64,000 nucleotides of DNA. Origin: Robertmurraya dakarensis. Its GTDB lineage: Bacteria; Bacillota; Bacilli; Bacillales; Cytobacillaceae. Within the stretch, counting starts at the first letter, position 1. Each line of letters begins with the position of its first letter. The position numbers and the translations under genes were made by a program. Under the pieces are notes generated by a model. That model did not search any database and had not been told where the DNA came from. It saw only the letters and a list, made by a program, of their open reading frames with translations. Location: the NCBI RefSeq assembly GCF_900156875.1, contig NZ_LT707409.1:2098244-2162243 (forward strand), read 5' to 3'. Below are positions 1 to 9,991 of the stretch, in pieces.

Positions 1-533
1 TATCTGGTAAGCATGGCCATATCGTATGCCGTAGAATAATGTTCATTTGAATCATCCAAACCATGTGGGTTTGCAAAATGAGTGTTCGTCATGCCAATCT
101 CATCTGCTTTTTGGTTCATTAAAAAGACAAAGCCCTCCAAACTGCCGCCAACATGCTCCGCTATGGCAACAGCTGCATCATTACCAGACCTTAACATCAA
201 CCCATAAACCAAATCCTCAAGCTTTATTTTCTCCTTGGCTTTTAAATACAGTGACGAACCTTCTGTCCCTTCTGCACGGCTGCTAATCGTTACGGTATCA
301 TTAAGCTTGTCTGATTCAATCGCTAAGATAGCAGTCATAATTTTTGTGATACTGGCAATCCTTCTTTTTTCATGAGCAGCTTTTTCGAATAATACTCTCC
401 CAGAATCTTGTTCGATTAATATGGCGTTTCTCGCACTCACTGAAGCATTCATTGCTTCTGCCCTGTTTGGGATATTCGTTAATAATAGGGGAATGCACAT
501 CATGATCATAATAAGCTTCCGATAGATATTCAT
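1..533 (-). CDS. dacB: D-alanyl-D-alanine carboxypeptidase DacB (spore PBP5*), N-terminal part; runs off the window
   Basis: Low-molecular-weight penicillin-binding protein that trims stem peptides of spore cortex peptidoglycan. The 177 visible codons begin with a signal peptide of about 27 residues ending in AEA. The catalytic motif S-I-T-K lies at residues 61-64 and the S-G-N motif at 116-118, in the spacing of the S11 peptidase family. The KTG motif lies beyond the window. In B. subtilis dacB precedes spmA and spmB, which would lie to the left. The ATG at 533 is supported by the signal peptide. A sigmaE-like promoter is at 566-593. The paralogue dacF is at 13479, so two S11 enzymes occur in this window. 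Confidence 0.93.
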   Translation of the reverse strand, partial: MNIYRKLIMIMMCIPLLLTNIPNRAEAMNASVSARNAILIEQDSGRVLFEKAAHEKRRIASITKIMTAILAIESDKLNDTVTISSRAEGTEGSSLYLKAKEKIKLEDLVYGLMLRSGNDAAVAIAEHVGGSLEGFVFLMNQKADEIGMTNTHFANPHGLDDSNEHYSTAYDMAMLTR

Positions 534-565
534 TATGCAAAACCTCGCACTTTATTGTTTGTACA

Positions 566-593
566 AGTTTATGCAAGAGAAGGATCGTTATGA
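566..593 (-). promoter_or_regulatory. Putative sigmaE promoter of dacB
   Basis: On the minus strand TCATAAC (-35) and CATAAACT (-10) are separated by 13 bases. The -10 matches the mother-cell sigmaE consensus CATACANT at 7 of 8 positions; the -35 is weaker and the spacer one base short. B. subtilis dacB is known to be sigmaE dependent, which fits. Confidence 0.42.
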
Positions 594-599
594 CAAAAA

Positions 600-630
600 G
601 TGAACAATCAAATAGCAGCTGATTGTTCAC
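600..630 (-). terminator. Rho-independent terminator of the superoxide dismutase gene
   Basis: Perfect 10-bp stem GTGAACAATC/GATTGTTCAC with an 11-base loop, followed on the minus strand by TTTTTG. It lies just downstream of the sod stop at 686 and separates it from dacB. Confidence 0.8.
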
Positions 631-685
631 CATTCACATCCTTTTGATTTACTGTTTTACGGCTTCAGAGCGGGCCCTCACTCCC

Positions 686-1582
686 TTAAAAGGGCTTCCA
701 TTTCAAGTGAAATGCTTGCTTGAATCGACTTTCCACATCATTCCAATTAACTACACCCCACCAATTATTGACGTAATCTCCCCGGTTGTTCTTGTACTGT
801 AAGTAATAGGCATGCTCCCAAACATCTAAGACTAATAGCGGAATGGTATCCCATTGTGTTAGAAGCATATGACGTTCTGATTGGAGAATTTCTAAATGGC
901 GTGATCTTGGGGCCCAAACTAATATCGCCCAACCAACACCTTCAACCGCCTTGGCAGCTTCAGAAAAATGTTTTTTAAATGCTTCAAAACTGCCAAAATA
1001 GCGTTCTATTTCCTGTAACAGCTTACCAGAGGGTTTGCCTCCGCCATTAGGAGTCATATTATTCCAAAATATTGTATGCAGATAATGTCCCGATCCATGG
1101 AAGGCCAATTCCCTCGACCAATGTTTGACAAGTGAGAAATCACCTGATTTTCTGGCATCCACAAGGTTCTTTTCTGCCTTATTAAGACCATCTACATATG
1201 ATTGATGATGCTTTGTATGGTGGAGCTCCATGATTTCTGCAGAAATTGCCGGTTCAAGTGCATCATAAGAGTATGGCAGAGGAGGTAAAGAATGTTCCCC
1301 AGCTTTTACATATGGATGATTTACATAAATGGAACCGATTGACTGTCGTTTCTGATAATAATCTTCCATTTCACGATGAAGTTCCTCCACCTTTGATTGC
1401 AGATTATACAATTCGGTTTCATTAAGATTATCAGGCTGTTTTAATCCTTCAACCATATCAGTCATTCCGTCAAGCTTTGACCATATTTCATCATTCCGAT
1501 CGACTCCGTCCGATTGAAGGAATTTTTGCAGCTCTTCATTCCAATACATCACATCTTTAATATAATTTTCAAAACGACCCAT
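686..1582 (-). CDS. sodF: Fe/Mn-family superoxide dismutase with N-terminal extension (SodF-like)
   Basis: Predicted to convert superoxide to hydrogen peroxide and oxygen. The SOD domain fills about residues 97-298. It opens with L-P-P-L-P-Y-S-Y-D and carries the metal-binding signatures: H121 in HHTKHH, a second His near L-H-T-I-F-W, and D-V-W-E-H-A-Y-Y late in the protein. About 95 charged, helical residues precede it; standard SODs lack them, and B. subtilis SodF has a similar extension. No signal peptide is evident. It has its own terminator (600-630) and lies between ypuI and dacB. Some SodF-type proteins are of uncertain activity, so the enzyme role is a family inference. Confidence 0.88.
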   Translation of the reverse strand: MGRFENYIKDVMYWNEELQKFLQSDGVDRNDEIWSKLDGMTDMVEGLKQPDNLNETELYNLQSKVEELHREMEDYYQKRQSIGSIYVNHPYVKAGEHSLPPLPYSYDALEPAISAEIMELHHTKHHQSYVDGLNKAEKNLVDARKSGDFSLVKHWSRELAFHGSGHYLHTIFWNNMTPNGGGKPSGKLLQEIERYFGSFEAFKKHFSEAAKAVEGVGWAILVWAPRSRHLEILQSERHMLLTQWDTIPLLVLDVWEHAYYLQYKNNRGDYVNNWWGVVNWNDVESRFKQAFHLKWKPF

Positions 1583-1684
1583 CTTTCACCCTCACTCCCT
1601 AAATGATTCCTTTTTATCGTATGAGGCCTAAGCTTGGTTGTTTCTAATACGAAGGAATGACTAAGGGATATTAATACAAAAGAA

Positions 1685-1715
1685 AACGGTCTCATCACGC
1701 TGGACAAGACCGTTC
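1685..1715 (-). terminator. Rho-independent terminator downstream of ypuI
   Basis: Stem AACGGTCT/AGACCGTT with a loop of about 14 bases, followed on the minus strand by TTCTTTTG, 13 bases after the ypuI stop. Confidence 0.72.
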
Positions 1716-1727
1716 TAGCTCAAATAT

Positions 1728-2225
1728 TTACTGAGATTGAATCATTTTTGTGCGGTAATCTGTTTCATAATACTCCAATTCTTCTCTAATTCGCTGGAAT
1801 TCTCCTTCTAGCCTCTTCATTAAAGTTGAAATACTTTCAGGAACTTCTTTTTGCCATTTTATTGAATTTTTCCCTGTATAAGCAGCACGGCTATCTTCAA
1901 ACCACGCATCATTCTTTGGTGAGAAAAACTCTTCAATGCACTGGTGGTAAATCCGATATAAAGTTTTTTCAGCTGCTCCTTTAGGGAAAGGTTCGGCTTG
2001 TAAAATAACGTTACAGGCATCCAACCCTTCATCACAAAATACTGACAACTTGCGAAGATTAGAAAGAATCGTTCGATAGTAGCCCTCATCCCCCGTTTTT
2101 TCATCGATCAAAGAAGCTAAAGTAGATTGATTTAAAAATGTCTCAAACTCTGTAACCGCAGTTGATAAAAACTTCTTTACCTCTTCAATTTGTGATTTCA
2201 CCATTGAATTTCCCACTTCATACAC
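1728..2225 (-). CDS. ypuI: YpuI-like protein (DUF3907 family), function unknown
   Basis: 165 residues, soluble, acidic and helical, with no signal peptide or membrane segment. It is identified as YpuI by position, between scpB and dacB as in B. subtilis, and by general sequence character. The start is uncertain: GTGTATGAAG at 2225 has AGGGG almost touching it, and the downstream Met at 2204 (M-V-K-S-Q) is an alternative. A terminator follows at 1685-1715. The role is not known; in B. subtilis the gene lies in a sporulation-linked neighbourhood. Confidence 0.72.
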   Translation of the reverse strand: MYEVGNSMVKSQIEEVKKFLSTAVTEFETFLNQSTLASLIDEKTGDEGYYRTILSNLRKLSVFCDEGLDACNVILQAEPFPKGAAEKTLYRIYHQCIEEFFSPKNDAWFEDSRAAYTGKNSIKWQKEVPESISTLMKRLEGEFQRIREELEYYETDYRTKMIQSQ

Positions 2226-2284
2226 CCCTATAAGATAATTGTGACAACAAAAATCTTGATCATTTATTTCGTTTAAATAATCTC

Positions 2285-2704
2285 CTAGCTTGGTTGGGCG
2301 ATGAACTCTAATGGAGATTTAAGCTCATAGCCTGTTCCTCCGTCTAATCCTTGAAAGATCGACTTCAATTTTTCATAATCAATATCCTGGAAGATTGACG
2401 CAAACTCTGAAATTGAATTGATATACACTCTTTTCCGCTTTCTATTACTAGGGTTTTTTATTAAACAAATAAGGGCGACAATTTCTTTAAAACAAATAGA
2501 CCGTCCATTAACTTCAAATATCGGATCTTCTTTAAATGGAGTAAACTCCTCTATCTGTTCATCAAAATAGCGCACATACAAAACATGTAAAGTTTTTTCA
2601 GAGCCATCTTCTATGAAGGTTACTTCACTTTGATTAAAAAAATCTTCAGATGTATTTGGCTTTGCTTTTTCTAACTCATACCCTTTGCATTGTTTAATAA
2701 ACAT
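2285..2704 (-). CDS. Unrecognised 139-residue protein between scpB and ypuI
   Basis: I do not recognise this protein. It is soluble with mixed charge, a basic patch (N-R-K-R-K-R) near residue 92, and no signal peptide or transmembrane segment. It has the window's normal codon style and a plausible Shine-Dalgarno AAAGGGATG upstream of the ATG. A 162-base gap separates it from scpB, and 59 bases separate it from ypuI. From memory B. subtilis has no gene here, so it looks like a lineage-specific insertion. Confidence 0.6.
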   Translation of the reverse strand: MFIKQCKGYELEKAKPNTSEDFFNQSEVTFIEDGSEKTLHVLYVRYFDEQIEEFTPFKEDPIFEVNGRSICFKEIVALICLIKNPSNRKRKRVYINSISEFASIFQDIDYEKLKSIFQGLDGGTGYELKSPLEFIAQPS

Positions 2705-2866
2705 ATGAACATCCCTTTCAATTTCAATTTAGCATATTCAGAAATTTCCATAGAAACATCCATCAAATGATGGGTTACAGGGAATAAACGCATTCATGAA
2801 TGCATAAAATATTTTATTTTATAAGTAATATTTTACCACAATCTTTTTTAGAATGTGTCAGAAAAC

Positions 2867-3454
2867 TCAAGAATCTATTGTTTCTTGAAACTTTTCAAAA
2901 AACAGGTCCGCCTCTTCTTGTTCGTACTCCTCCTCCACTCTCTCAGGGAGAGGAGGGAGCTCCTTTAAGCTCCTTAAGCCAAAATAATCCAAGAACTCTT
3001 TTGTTGTACCATATAAGATAGCCCTTCCCGTACCTTCAGCCCTTCCTACTTCCTTAATAAGGGCTTTAGCCACCAAAGTTTGAATTGGGCGGTCCGTCTT
3101 AACCCCTCGAATTTCTTCCACTTCGATTCTAGTAATAGGCTGTTTATAGGCGATTATTGCTAATGTTTCCAGTGCCGCTTGAGATAAAGTCGCGGTATGA
3201 GGCGATTCAACCAGCTTCTTTAAGTATGGAGAGTTTTCCTTCTTCGTCGCAAGCTGGTAGGTTTCTCCAAATTGTACAACTGTTATTCCTCTATTGGGAT
3301 CAGAATTGCAATTCTCCTTATACAAATTGACGATTTCAACAGCATGAATTTGATCAATTTCTAAAACTTGAGAAATTTGTTTTAGCGAAAGTCCCTCATC
3401 ACCCGCAGCGAAAAGAAGACTTTCCAAAATCCCATTCCAATGAACAATTTCCAA
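2867..3454 (-). CDS. scpB: Segregation and condensation protein B
   Basis: 195 residues, the usual ScpB length. ScpB is a winged-helix dimer that binds the kleisin ScpA and, with Smc, forms bacterial condensin at origin-proximal DNA. The family signature is clear: [12 protein letters not shown] near the N-terminus and [16 protein letters not shown]-x-E-V-E-x-I-R-G-V in the middle. Translation starts at a TTG, with AAAGGAG nine bases upstream inside the 3' end of scpA. The two genes are six bases apart and surely co-translated. Confidence 0.95.
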   Translation of the reverse strand: MEIVHWNGILESLLFAAGDEGLSLKQISQVLEIDQIHAVEIVNLYKENCNSDPNRGITVVQFGETYQLATKKENSPYLKKLVESPHTATLSQAALETLAIIAYKQPITRIEVEEIRGVKTDRPIQTLVAKALIKEVGRAEGTGRAILYGTTKEFLDYFGLRSLKELPPLPERVEEEYEQEEADLFFEKFQETIDS

Positions 3455-3460
3455 ACTCTA

Positions 3461-4201
3461 CTACTCCTTTCCCATTACATAAATATCTGCAAAATTCCCC
3501 TCCTGCTCAACGAGAATTTCACTCCGTTTCATTAATTCCAGAATTGCTAAAAAAGTCACGACAATATGCTCCTTTTCATGAATAGGGAATAAATCAAAAA
3601 ACTTCTTTCTCCTCCCCGCTTTCTTTAATTCACGAACAATTTCCTGCATTCTTTGTTCAATAGGAATTTCTTGCCTAGAGATTCTCGTTGATAAAGGTTT
3701 TTGAAGCTTTCTTCTCCGTAAAAGCTTTTGTAATGCTCCGAGCATATCATACAAAGATACATCCAGATTACTTTTATCAGCCGTTTGCTCTTTGGAATAA
3801 TCTGACATATCACTTGGAGGCTTTGTAAAAATAAGCCCTCTTTCTTCTTCTAAATGTTTTAAATCTGTGGCAGCTTCTTTATATTTTCGATATTCAATTA
3901 ATCTTTCAACAAGTTCATTTCTTGGGTCCTCTTCCATCTCAAACTCTAATTCTTCCTCAAGATTCTCGTCATGCTGAGGGAGAAGCATTTTACTTTTAAT
4001 CGCGAGCAAGGTAGCGGCCATCACTAAATATTCACTGGCCACATCCAGCTCCAGCTCTTTCATGGTATGTATAAAGGATAAATACTGCTCAGTTATACTT
4101 GCAACCGGAATATCATAAATATCAATTTCCAATGAGTTTATGAGATGTAAAAGAAGGTCTAAAGGGCCTTCAAATGCATCAATTTTAACATTATACTGCA
4201 T
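3461..4201 (-). CDS. scpA: Segregation and condensation protein A (kleisin)
   Basis: 246 residues. Kleisin bridging the Smc heads in bacterial condensin. The N-terminus has the diagnostic [12 protein letters not shown]. An acidic linker rich in Glu lies around residues 80-95, and a C-terminal winged-helix-like end ([11 protein letters not shown]) is present. The ATG at 4201 is the first gene of the scpAB pair. In B. subtilis scpA follows ribT directly; here ypuF, a YjcZ-type mini-gene and a shared ribT terminator lie between. Confidence 0.95.
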   Translation of the reverse strand: MQYNVKIDAFEGPLDLLLHLINSLEIDIYDIPVASITEQYLSFIHTMKELELDVASEYLVMAATLLAIKSKMLLPQHDENLEEELEFEMEEDPRNELVERLIEYRKYKEAATDLKHLEEERGLIFTKPPSDMSDYSKEQTADKSNLDVSLYDMLGALQKLLRRRKLQKPLSTRISRQEIPIEQRMQEIVRELKKAGRRKKFFDLFPIHEKEHIVVTFLAILELMKRSEILVEQEGNFADIYVMGKE

Positions 4202-4340
4202 ATTTCCACCAATGTTTCTTTCTTATAAGTCATTTAACAACTATATTAAGTATAGAGGATTCATCTGCGCTGTCCAATAGAAAATTGTACTTTCTAGAAA
4301 CTGACATACATGATAAAGACAGAACTTTAGAAACTGGGCT

Positions 4341-4370
4341 GACCATCAATGTCCATTCGCCCATACACTT
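4341..4370 (+). promoter_or_regulatory. Putative late mother-cell (sigmaK or sigmaE) promoter of the YjcZ-type gene
   Basis: GACC, 17 bases, then CATACACTT. CATACACT also matches the sigmaE -10 fully, but no good sigmaE -35 lies upstream, so sigmaK is slightly favoured. A perfect inverted repeat CTACAT-AGG-ATGTAG follows at 4381-4395, in the likely 5' untranslated region. Confidence 0.4.
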
Positions 4371-4432
4371 TGCTGCAGGCCTACATAGGATGTAGTGTAA
4401 AGCAAAAGATAAACATTTAGGAGGTATTCTAT

Positions 4433-4525
4433 ATGTCTGATAAAAACTATGGGTATGGAACTGGATTTGCTTTAATCGTTGTTCTGTTCATTCTATTAAT
4501 TATTGTAGGTGCTTCTTGGTTCTAA
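4433..4525 (+). CDS. YjcZ/SscA-family sporulation mini-protein
   Basis: 30 residues. A short Tyr/Gly-rich head (D-K-N-Y-G-Y-G-T-G-F) is followed by one hydrophobic helix A-L-I-V-V-L-F-I-L-L-I-I-V-G-A-S. This is the hallmark of the YjcZ/YhzK-type family found in spore formers, several of whose members are spore-assembly proteins such as SscA. A strong TAGGAGGT lies eight bases before the ATG, and a perfect terminator follows at 4552-4575. Monocistronic. The family is clear; the precise role is not. Confidence 0.88.
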   Translation: MSDKNYGYGTGFALIVVLFILLIIVGASWF

Positions 4526-4551
4526 AGCGAATAAATTGGAAGTTACTAATC

Positions 4552-4575
4552 AATGCCCAGGTTAACCTGGGCATT
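4552..4575 (+). terminator. Terminator of the YjcZ-type gene
   Basis: Perfect 24-base palindrome with half-site AATGCCCAGGTT, followed by TTCT. It sits 26 bases after the stop. Confidence 0.75.
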
Positions 4576-4684
4576 TTCTACGTGTAAGAGGTAAATTGCC
4601 TGCCCTTTTGCTTTCATCTTAGTCGACCTACTCCGTCATCTGTTGTAAACTAAGGTTTAATACGATGGGATGGGGAGGAAATTT

Positions 4685-5198
4685 ATGTATCCACAGGAGT
4701 ATATAGACTATTTAGTGCATTTTCACGGAGATCGTGATTACTTTGAGTGTCATGAGGTTTTGGAGGAATATTGGAAAAAGGTTGATAATAAGAATAAAGA
4801 GTCTATTCTTGTTGGTTTTATTCTGTTAGCCGTTTCAAATTATCATCACCGAAGAAACAACTTTACTGGAGCGAAGAGAACATTAAAGAAGGCACTCGCG
4901 ATCTTTATAAAACAATCTGATGAGTTAACTTCCTTCGGATTCACTCCGAATGTTTTTATCAACTTTATCAAGGGCAGACTTGACTATGTAGAAAATCATA
5001 AAAAATATAAAAGCATCAACTTGCCGTTAGAAGACAGCAGCCTCATTAGAATTTGTGAACAACTGTGCAGTACTAAAGGATTAATTTGGTGTGATGAAAG
5101 CAATTTGTCAGATGATCAGCTCATTCATAAGCATATAAAAAGGGACCGCAGTGAAGTGATGCTGGAAAGAAAAATTGCCATAAATGCAAGAAAAAATA

Positions 5199-5212
<14 letters not shown>
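4685..5212 (+). CDS. ypuF: DUF309 family protein YpuF
   Basis: 175 residues from the ATG at 4685. That ATG is chosen because GGGGAGG sits six bases upstream; a GGATGGGG-embedded ATG at 4670 would overlap its own ribosome site. The DUF309 signature G-D-R-D-Y-F-E-C-H-E-V-L-E-E-Y-W lies at about residues 15-30, and A-V-S-N-Y-H-H-R-R-N-N-F-x-G-A-x-R-T follows. The function of this helical family is unknown. It is transcribed toward ribT, and its last codons form half of the palindrome at 5199-5231. Confidence 0.9.
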
Positions 5213-5598
<386 letters not shown>

Positions 5599-5829
5599 TC
5601 ATTAATAAAAATAGACCTATAAAATTTATTTTTTCCAAATTTTTTATATTTTAATCTAATTTCTCTATTGAAATATCGCATTAATGCTATAACGTCTACA
5701 TCACAGTGTAAGTGAAAGCCATAATATTTTAATATTATATGTCATCCATTATTTTTTGTTCTTTCTGCAATAGTTAGCTGAAGCATTTTTTATTTATCGT
5801 TATAATCATACAAGATTCATAGAAATTCT

Positions 5830-5943
5830 TCAATGAGTTATCATTGATTCGTGACCCGGAGCAAAAAATAGCCAGTACGCTACTCCCCAAAGAAGTCCAA
5901 TCACTATCATCAAAATGAAAAGCAGCCAATTATTTTTTCTCAT
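5830..5943 (-). CDS. 37-residue single-span membrane peptide
   Basis: M-R-K-N-N-W followed by a hydrophobic span (L-L-F-I-L-M-I-V-I-G-L-L-W-G-V-A-Y-W) and a short polar tail. The shape is positive-inside with one transmembrane helix. A GGAGGGTAAA ribosome site sits directly before the ATG at 5943. The strong Shine-Dalgarno and membrane-protein composition support a real gene. The family is not recognised. Confidence 0.6.
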   Translation of the reverse strand: MRKNNWLLFILMIVIGLLWGVAYWLFFAPGHESMITH

Positions 5944-6139
5944 TTTACCCTCCAACTAGATTACCTTCTTCAACTTATTACATTCTACACGAAAGAACGT
6001 CTTTCTTCCATTCCTTCCCCATAAAATTTCATTCATACCTGAAACTTTTCTTGCCCTTATTCCGTCTATATGAGGTACTCTTTACAGCATGAAGAGGGAT
6101 AAATTGGATATAATAAGAAATGCGTAGGAGGTATAAAAC

Positions 6140-7012
6140 TTGAAGAAATTAAAATTGATTGCTTGTCTAGTACTTACATTGTTCATTTTATCTCCACTTC
6201 ATATTCTTGCGGATATGGCAGAAGGCGATATGATTATTACATTGGGTGAAAATTTAACAGAAGAACAAAAAAATATGCTTCTTTCTGAAATGAATGCACC
6301 TGAAAATGCACAAATCATTACTGTTTCAAATGAAGAAGAACATAAATATTTAGGTAATTATATTGCTAAACCACGAATCGGAACTAGAGCTATTTCCTCC
6401 TCAGCCATTACCATTGGTGCACCGGGGTCTGGGCTTGAAGTAGAGACGAAAAATATCGATTGGGTTACTGATGAGATGTATATTAACGCACTAATTACAG
6501 CAGGCGTAAAAGATGCCAAGATTTACATTACTGCGCCTATCACCGTTTCAGGGACAGCTGCGTTAACAGGGTTAATTAAGGCTTATGAAGTATCAACAGA
6601 TCAGATTATACCAGAGGATGTAAAGCAGGCTGCCAATGAGGAAATGGTCGAGACAGCTGAACTTGGTGAATCTATAGGTAACGAAAACGCTGCAGCGCTT
6701 ATTGCAAAAATTAAAGAAGAAATAGCACAAAATGCTCCAAAAACAGATGCTGATTTAAGAGCTCTTATTGAACAAGCAGCAAATGAATTAGGAATAACCT
6801 TAACAGAACAAGAAATACTGAGCTTAATCGACCTTTTCAATAAACTTAAAGACTTAAATATTGACTGGAGTCAAGTCGGCGAGCAGATTAACATCGCTAA
6901 GGACAAAATAACGAAATTCCTCGAAAGTGAAGAGGGTCAAGGATTTCTTGAAAGCCTGAAACAATTCTTTGCAAGCTTGATTGATGCTATAAAAGCTTTT
7001 TTTTCTAAATGA
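6140..7012 (+). CDS. ypuA: YpuA, exported DUF1002 protein
   Basis: 290 residues, as in B. subtilis YpuA. A signal peptide (K-K-L-K-L-I-A-C-L-V-L-T-L-F-I-L-S) ends near residue 25. The DUF1002 domain follows, with the recurrent G-E-N-L-T-E-E-Q, A-I-T-I-G-A-P-G-S-G-L-x-V-E-T-x-N-I and Y-I-N-A-L-I-T-A-G-V-K-D-A features. The C-terminal 100 residues are charged and helical. The start is TTG with TAGGAGGT eight bases upstream. Predicted cell-surface protein; reported in B. subtilis to be cell-wall-stress responsive. Function unknown. It converges on lysA across a bidirectional terminator. Confidence 0.9.
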   Translation: MKKLKLIACLVLTLFILSPLHILADMAEGDMIITLGENLTEEQKNMLLSEMNAPENAQIITVSNEEEHKYLGNYIAKPRIGTRAISSSAITIGAPGSGLEVETKNIDWVTDEMYINALITAGVKDAKIYITAPITVSGTAALTGLIKAYEVSTDQIIPEDVKQAANEEMVETAELGESIGNENAAALIAKIKEEIAQNAPKTDADLRALIEQAANELGITLTEQEILSLIDLFNKLKDLNIDWSQVGEQINIAKDKITKFLESEEGQGFLESLKQFFASLIDAIKAFFSK

Positions 7013-7020
7013 TCAATAAA

Positions 7021-7052
7021 GAGGGTGTCCCGTAAAATTACGGGACACCCTC
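7021..7052. terminator. Bidirectional terminator between ypuA and lysA
   Basis: 15-base perfect stem GAGGGTGTCCCGTAA/TTACGGGACACCCTC with an AA core. T-rich or A-rich flanks serve both strands (TTTATATAA on plus; the ypuA side gives TTTATTG on minus). Confidence 0.9.
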
Positions 7053-7061
7053 TTTATATAA

Positions 7062-8381
7062 TTAATTATTCACCTTTTGTATTAACGGCAGATCATATCG
7101 TACTAAATCCTCAAAAGTTTCACGTCTAACGACCAATGTAGCTTCACCGTTTTCTACAAATACAACTGGCGGTCTTGGAATTCGATTATAGTTATTAGCC
7201 ATAGAATAGCCATAAGCACCTGTACAGAAAACAGCTAATACATCTTCAGACCCAGCCTTAGGCAGAGGAAGGTCCCAAATTAGCATGTCCCCAGATTCAC
7301 AGCATTTACCGGCAATTGAAACCGTTTCTTCTGACTCTTCTAAAGGTCGATTAGCCAAGACCGCATCATATTTTGCTTCATATAACGCAGGGCGAATATT
7401 ATCTGTCATCCCGCCATCGACTGCTAAATAATTTCTAACGTTTGGAACTTCTTTTCTAGATCCAACTTTATAAAGGGTTGTTCCTGCATCCCCCACAAGT
7501 GATCTTCCTGGTTCAATCCAGATTTCTGGTATTTCCATCCCGAAAACTTTTGATTGTTCTTTTACCTCTCCAATAATTTCCTCTACATACTTAGAGGCAG
7601 GAATAGGTTGATCATCTTCTGTGTAACGAATTCCAAATCCGCCGCCGAGGTTTAACACTTTTGATTGAAATGAGAATTTCTCTTTCCACTCGTTCAGCTT
7701 GGAGAAAATCTTTCTTGTTGCTAATAGAAATCCTGTTGTATCAAAGATTTGTGAACCTATATGACAGTGAACACCTAGCAGCTCAACCGCATCTGACTCA
7801 AGAGCTAATTTAACTGCTGAAGCAGCTTGTCCATTTTGAAGGTCAAAGCCAAACTTAGAATCTTCTTGACCAGTCAAGATATAGTCATGGGTATGTGCTT
7901 CTATTCCAGGTGTTACTCTTAATAGGATTTTTGCTTTTACCTTTTTCTCTTCACATATTGAACTCAAAAGCTGTAACTCATAAAAGTTATCAACAACAAA
8001 GCAGCCAATCTTGTGGTCCAAAGCCATTTCTATTTCTTCACGACTCTTGTTGTTGCCATGGAAATGGATTCTTTCAGCAGGAAATTCAGCCGCAATCGCC
8101 GTATACAATTCTCCTCCTGAAACCACATCAAGTGATAGCCCTTCTTGCTCTGCTAATTGAATCATAGCCACTGTAGAGAAGGCTTTGCTCGCATATGCAA
8201 CTTGTGCTTTAATCCCCATTTGATCAAAAGTTTGCTTAAAGCCTCTTGCTCTTTCCCGGATTAATGCTACATCATATACATATACTGGTGTACCATATTC
8301 CTTCACAATTTCTATCGTGTCTACTCCACCAATCTCTAAATGACCGAGATCATTAACCCTGGATGTTCCGTGTAAGTACAT
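7062..8381 (-). CDS. lysA: Diaminopimelate decarboxylase
   Basis: 439 residues. PLP enzyme of the alanine racemase/ornithine decarboxylase group 4 fold; the last step of lysine synthesis, meso-DAP to L-lysine. Visible features are the PLP lysine in Y-A-S-K-A-F (K66), the glycine-rich phosphate loop L-N-L-G-G-G-F-G, E-P-G-R-S-L, and the C-terminal C-C-E-S-G-D active-site motif. GAGGGGAATG precedes the ATG. As in B. subtilis it lies directly downstream of the spoVA operon. Confidence 0.97.
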   Translation of the reverse strand: MYLHGTSRVNDLGHLEIGGVDTIEIVKEYGTPVYVYDVALIRERARGFKQTFDQMGIKAQVAYASKAFSTVAMIQLAEQEGLSLDVVSGGELYTAIAAEFPAERIHFHGNNKSREEIEMALDHKIGCFVVDNFYELQLLSSICEEKKVKAKILLRVTPGIEAHTHDYILTGQEDSKFGFDLQNGQAASAVKLALESDAVELLGVHCHIGSQIFDTTGFLLATRKIFSKLNEWKEKFSFQSKVLNLGGGFGIRYTEDDQPIPASKYVEEIIGEVKEQSKVFGMEIPEIWIEPGRSLVGDAGTTLYKVGSRKEVPNVRNYLAVDGGMTDNIRPALYEAKYDAVLANRPLEESEETVSIAGKCCESGDMLIWDLPLPKAGSEDVLAVFCTGAYGYSMANNYNRIPRPPVVFVENGEATLVVRRETFEDLVRYDLPLIQKVNN

Positions 8382-8509
8382 AGTTCATTCCCCTCAATCC
8401 CCGAGGTTAAATAATAAGATGCAATTATTTTATTATTCAATCACCCTCTAAATGTAAAAAATACTTTATCATAAATGGGGAAAAACATCAATTCCATAAT
8501 TTTTGATTT

Positions 8510-9991
8510 TTAAGAATTTGCTGGCTGTTTACGTTTATTTTTAGGCTGCACAATGCTTGGCCGAATTTTGGAACCAGGAGCTGAGCTGCGGATAAGGATT
8601 TGAAAAAATGCTCTCGGGCTAAATGGTAGTAATGGCCATAGATATGGAGTGTTAAGAGATCGAATACTCGAAATGATTAAAATATATAGTGTCGTTGCAA
8701 TGATAAACCCTGGTACATGCCAAATTGCAACCGCTACTAAAATCGCTAATTTAGATATTGTGTTGGCAATTCCTAATTCATAGCTTGGCGTCGCAAACGT
8801 ACCCATTGCAGATATCGCTGTATACAGGATTACTTCAGGAACAAACAGTCCTACGTCGATCGCAATTTGTCCAATTAACACAGCGGCAATTAAACCCATT
8901 GCGGATGCTAAGGCCGTTGGCGTATGAATAGCAGCCATTCTTAAAAAGAGGATTCCAAATTCCCCTAGGAAAATTTGTACAACAACTGGTATATTTGTTT
9001 TTTCATTCGGACCTATAAATTTAAGCTGTTCTGGCAATGCCGTTGGTTCTAAAACAAATAATAGCCATAAAGGCAATAAAAATAATGAGAAGATTACCCC
9101 AAAATACCTAATCCACCTAATAAAAGTCCCCACAGCTGGCGATTGTCGATACTCTTCCACATGCTGCAGATGGTGAAAATAGGTGGTTGGTGTGATAATC
9201 ACACTAGGAGAAGTATCAACATAAATAATGACATGCCCCTCCAAAAGATGAGTAGCTGCAATGTCTGCACGTTCTGTATATCTCACGAGCGGGTACGGGT
9301 TATAACCTTGTTTAACAATAAACTCTTCCACTGCCTTATCAGCCATCGTCAATCCGTCTATTTCAATAGCATTTAGCTCTTTCCTTATAATATTGATTAA
9401 ATCAGGATTTGCCACATCTTTAATATAAGCAATGGCAATATCTGTTTTTGATCTTTCTCCGACCTTTAAGATTTCAAAGCGAAGCCGTTCATCTCTAATT
9501 CGTCTTCTGGTTATTGCTGTATTGATAATGATGTTTTCGACAAAGCCATCCCTCGAGCCTCTTATGACCTTTTCCGTATCTGGTTCTTGCGGCTGTCTTC
9601 CTGGATAACTTCTGACATCAACAATAAACGCTTCTTCTTCTCCCTCGATCACAACGGCGATTAAGCCTGAAAGTACTTGGTCAACTACTTCATCAAGAGT
9701 TTCCACTGGGGACACGGATTGATGAAGCAATCGATTTTCAATGATTTTCTTTATGTTAACAGATAGTTCTTTTTTATCATTAATTTGAACTAATTCTTTT
9801 ACAATTTGAATAATGTATGCTGTGTCACATAATCCATTTACATAATAAACATGAACATCTTTTTTTAGAATCTTGAGCTTCCTGACACCTAAGTCAAAGC
9901 TTTCATTTAATCCAATGCGGTCCTTCATATATTTCTCAACTGCATCTGGATTCGTTGGAATCGGTCTTTTCTGTTGTGTGCTACTGCTCAT
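8510..9991 (-). CDS. spoVAF: Stage V sporulation protein AF
   Basis: 493 residues. Member of the GerA/SpoVAF family: a large hydrophilic N-terminal domain (about 1-285) followed by four to five transmembrane helices and a basic tail (K-N-K-R-K-Q). It is an inner spore membrane protein associated with germinant receptors and the SpoVA dipicolinic acid channel. It overlaps spoVAEa by 11 bases, the last gene of the reduced spoVA operon, and is followed by lysA as in B. subtilis. Expected to be sigmaG controlled from the promoter at 11673. Confidence 0.93.
   Translation of the reverse strand: MSSSTQQKRPIPTNPDAVEKYMKDRIGLNESFDLGVRKLKILKKDVHVYYVNGLCDTAYIIQIVKELVQINDKKELSVNIKKIIENRLLHQSVSPVETLDEVVDQVLSGLIAVVIEGEEEAFIVDVRSYPGRQPQEPDTEKVIRGSRDGFVENIIINTAITRRRIRDERLRFEILKVGERSKTDIAIAYIKDVANPDLINIIRKELNAIEIDGLTMADKAVEEFIVKQGYNPYPLVRYTERADIAATHLLEGHVIIYVDTSPSVIITPTTYFHHLQHVEEYRQSPAVGTFIRWIRYFGVIFSLFLLPLWLLFVLEPTALPEQLKFIGPNEKTNIPVVVQIFLGEFGILFLRMAAIHTPTALASAMGLIAAVLIGQIAIDVGLFVPEVILYTAISAMGTFATPSYELGIANTISKLAILVAVAIWHVPGFIIATTLYILIISSIRSLNTPYLWPLLPFSPRAFFQILIRSSAPGSKIRPSIVQPKNKRKQPANS

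Noticed and set aside
370-633. 87-codon minus-strand frame overlapping the dacB start
   Set aside because: It is in another frame from dacB, passes through the sod terminator at 600-630, and has no family character; dacB with its signal peptide explains the region.
2790-2803. Palindrome GCATTCATGAATGC between scpB and the unknown gene
   Set aside because: Perfect but short, with no T run and no known operator match; may be chance in AT-rich DNA.
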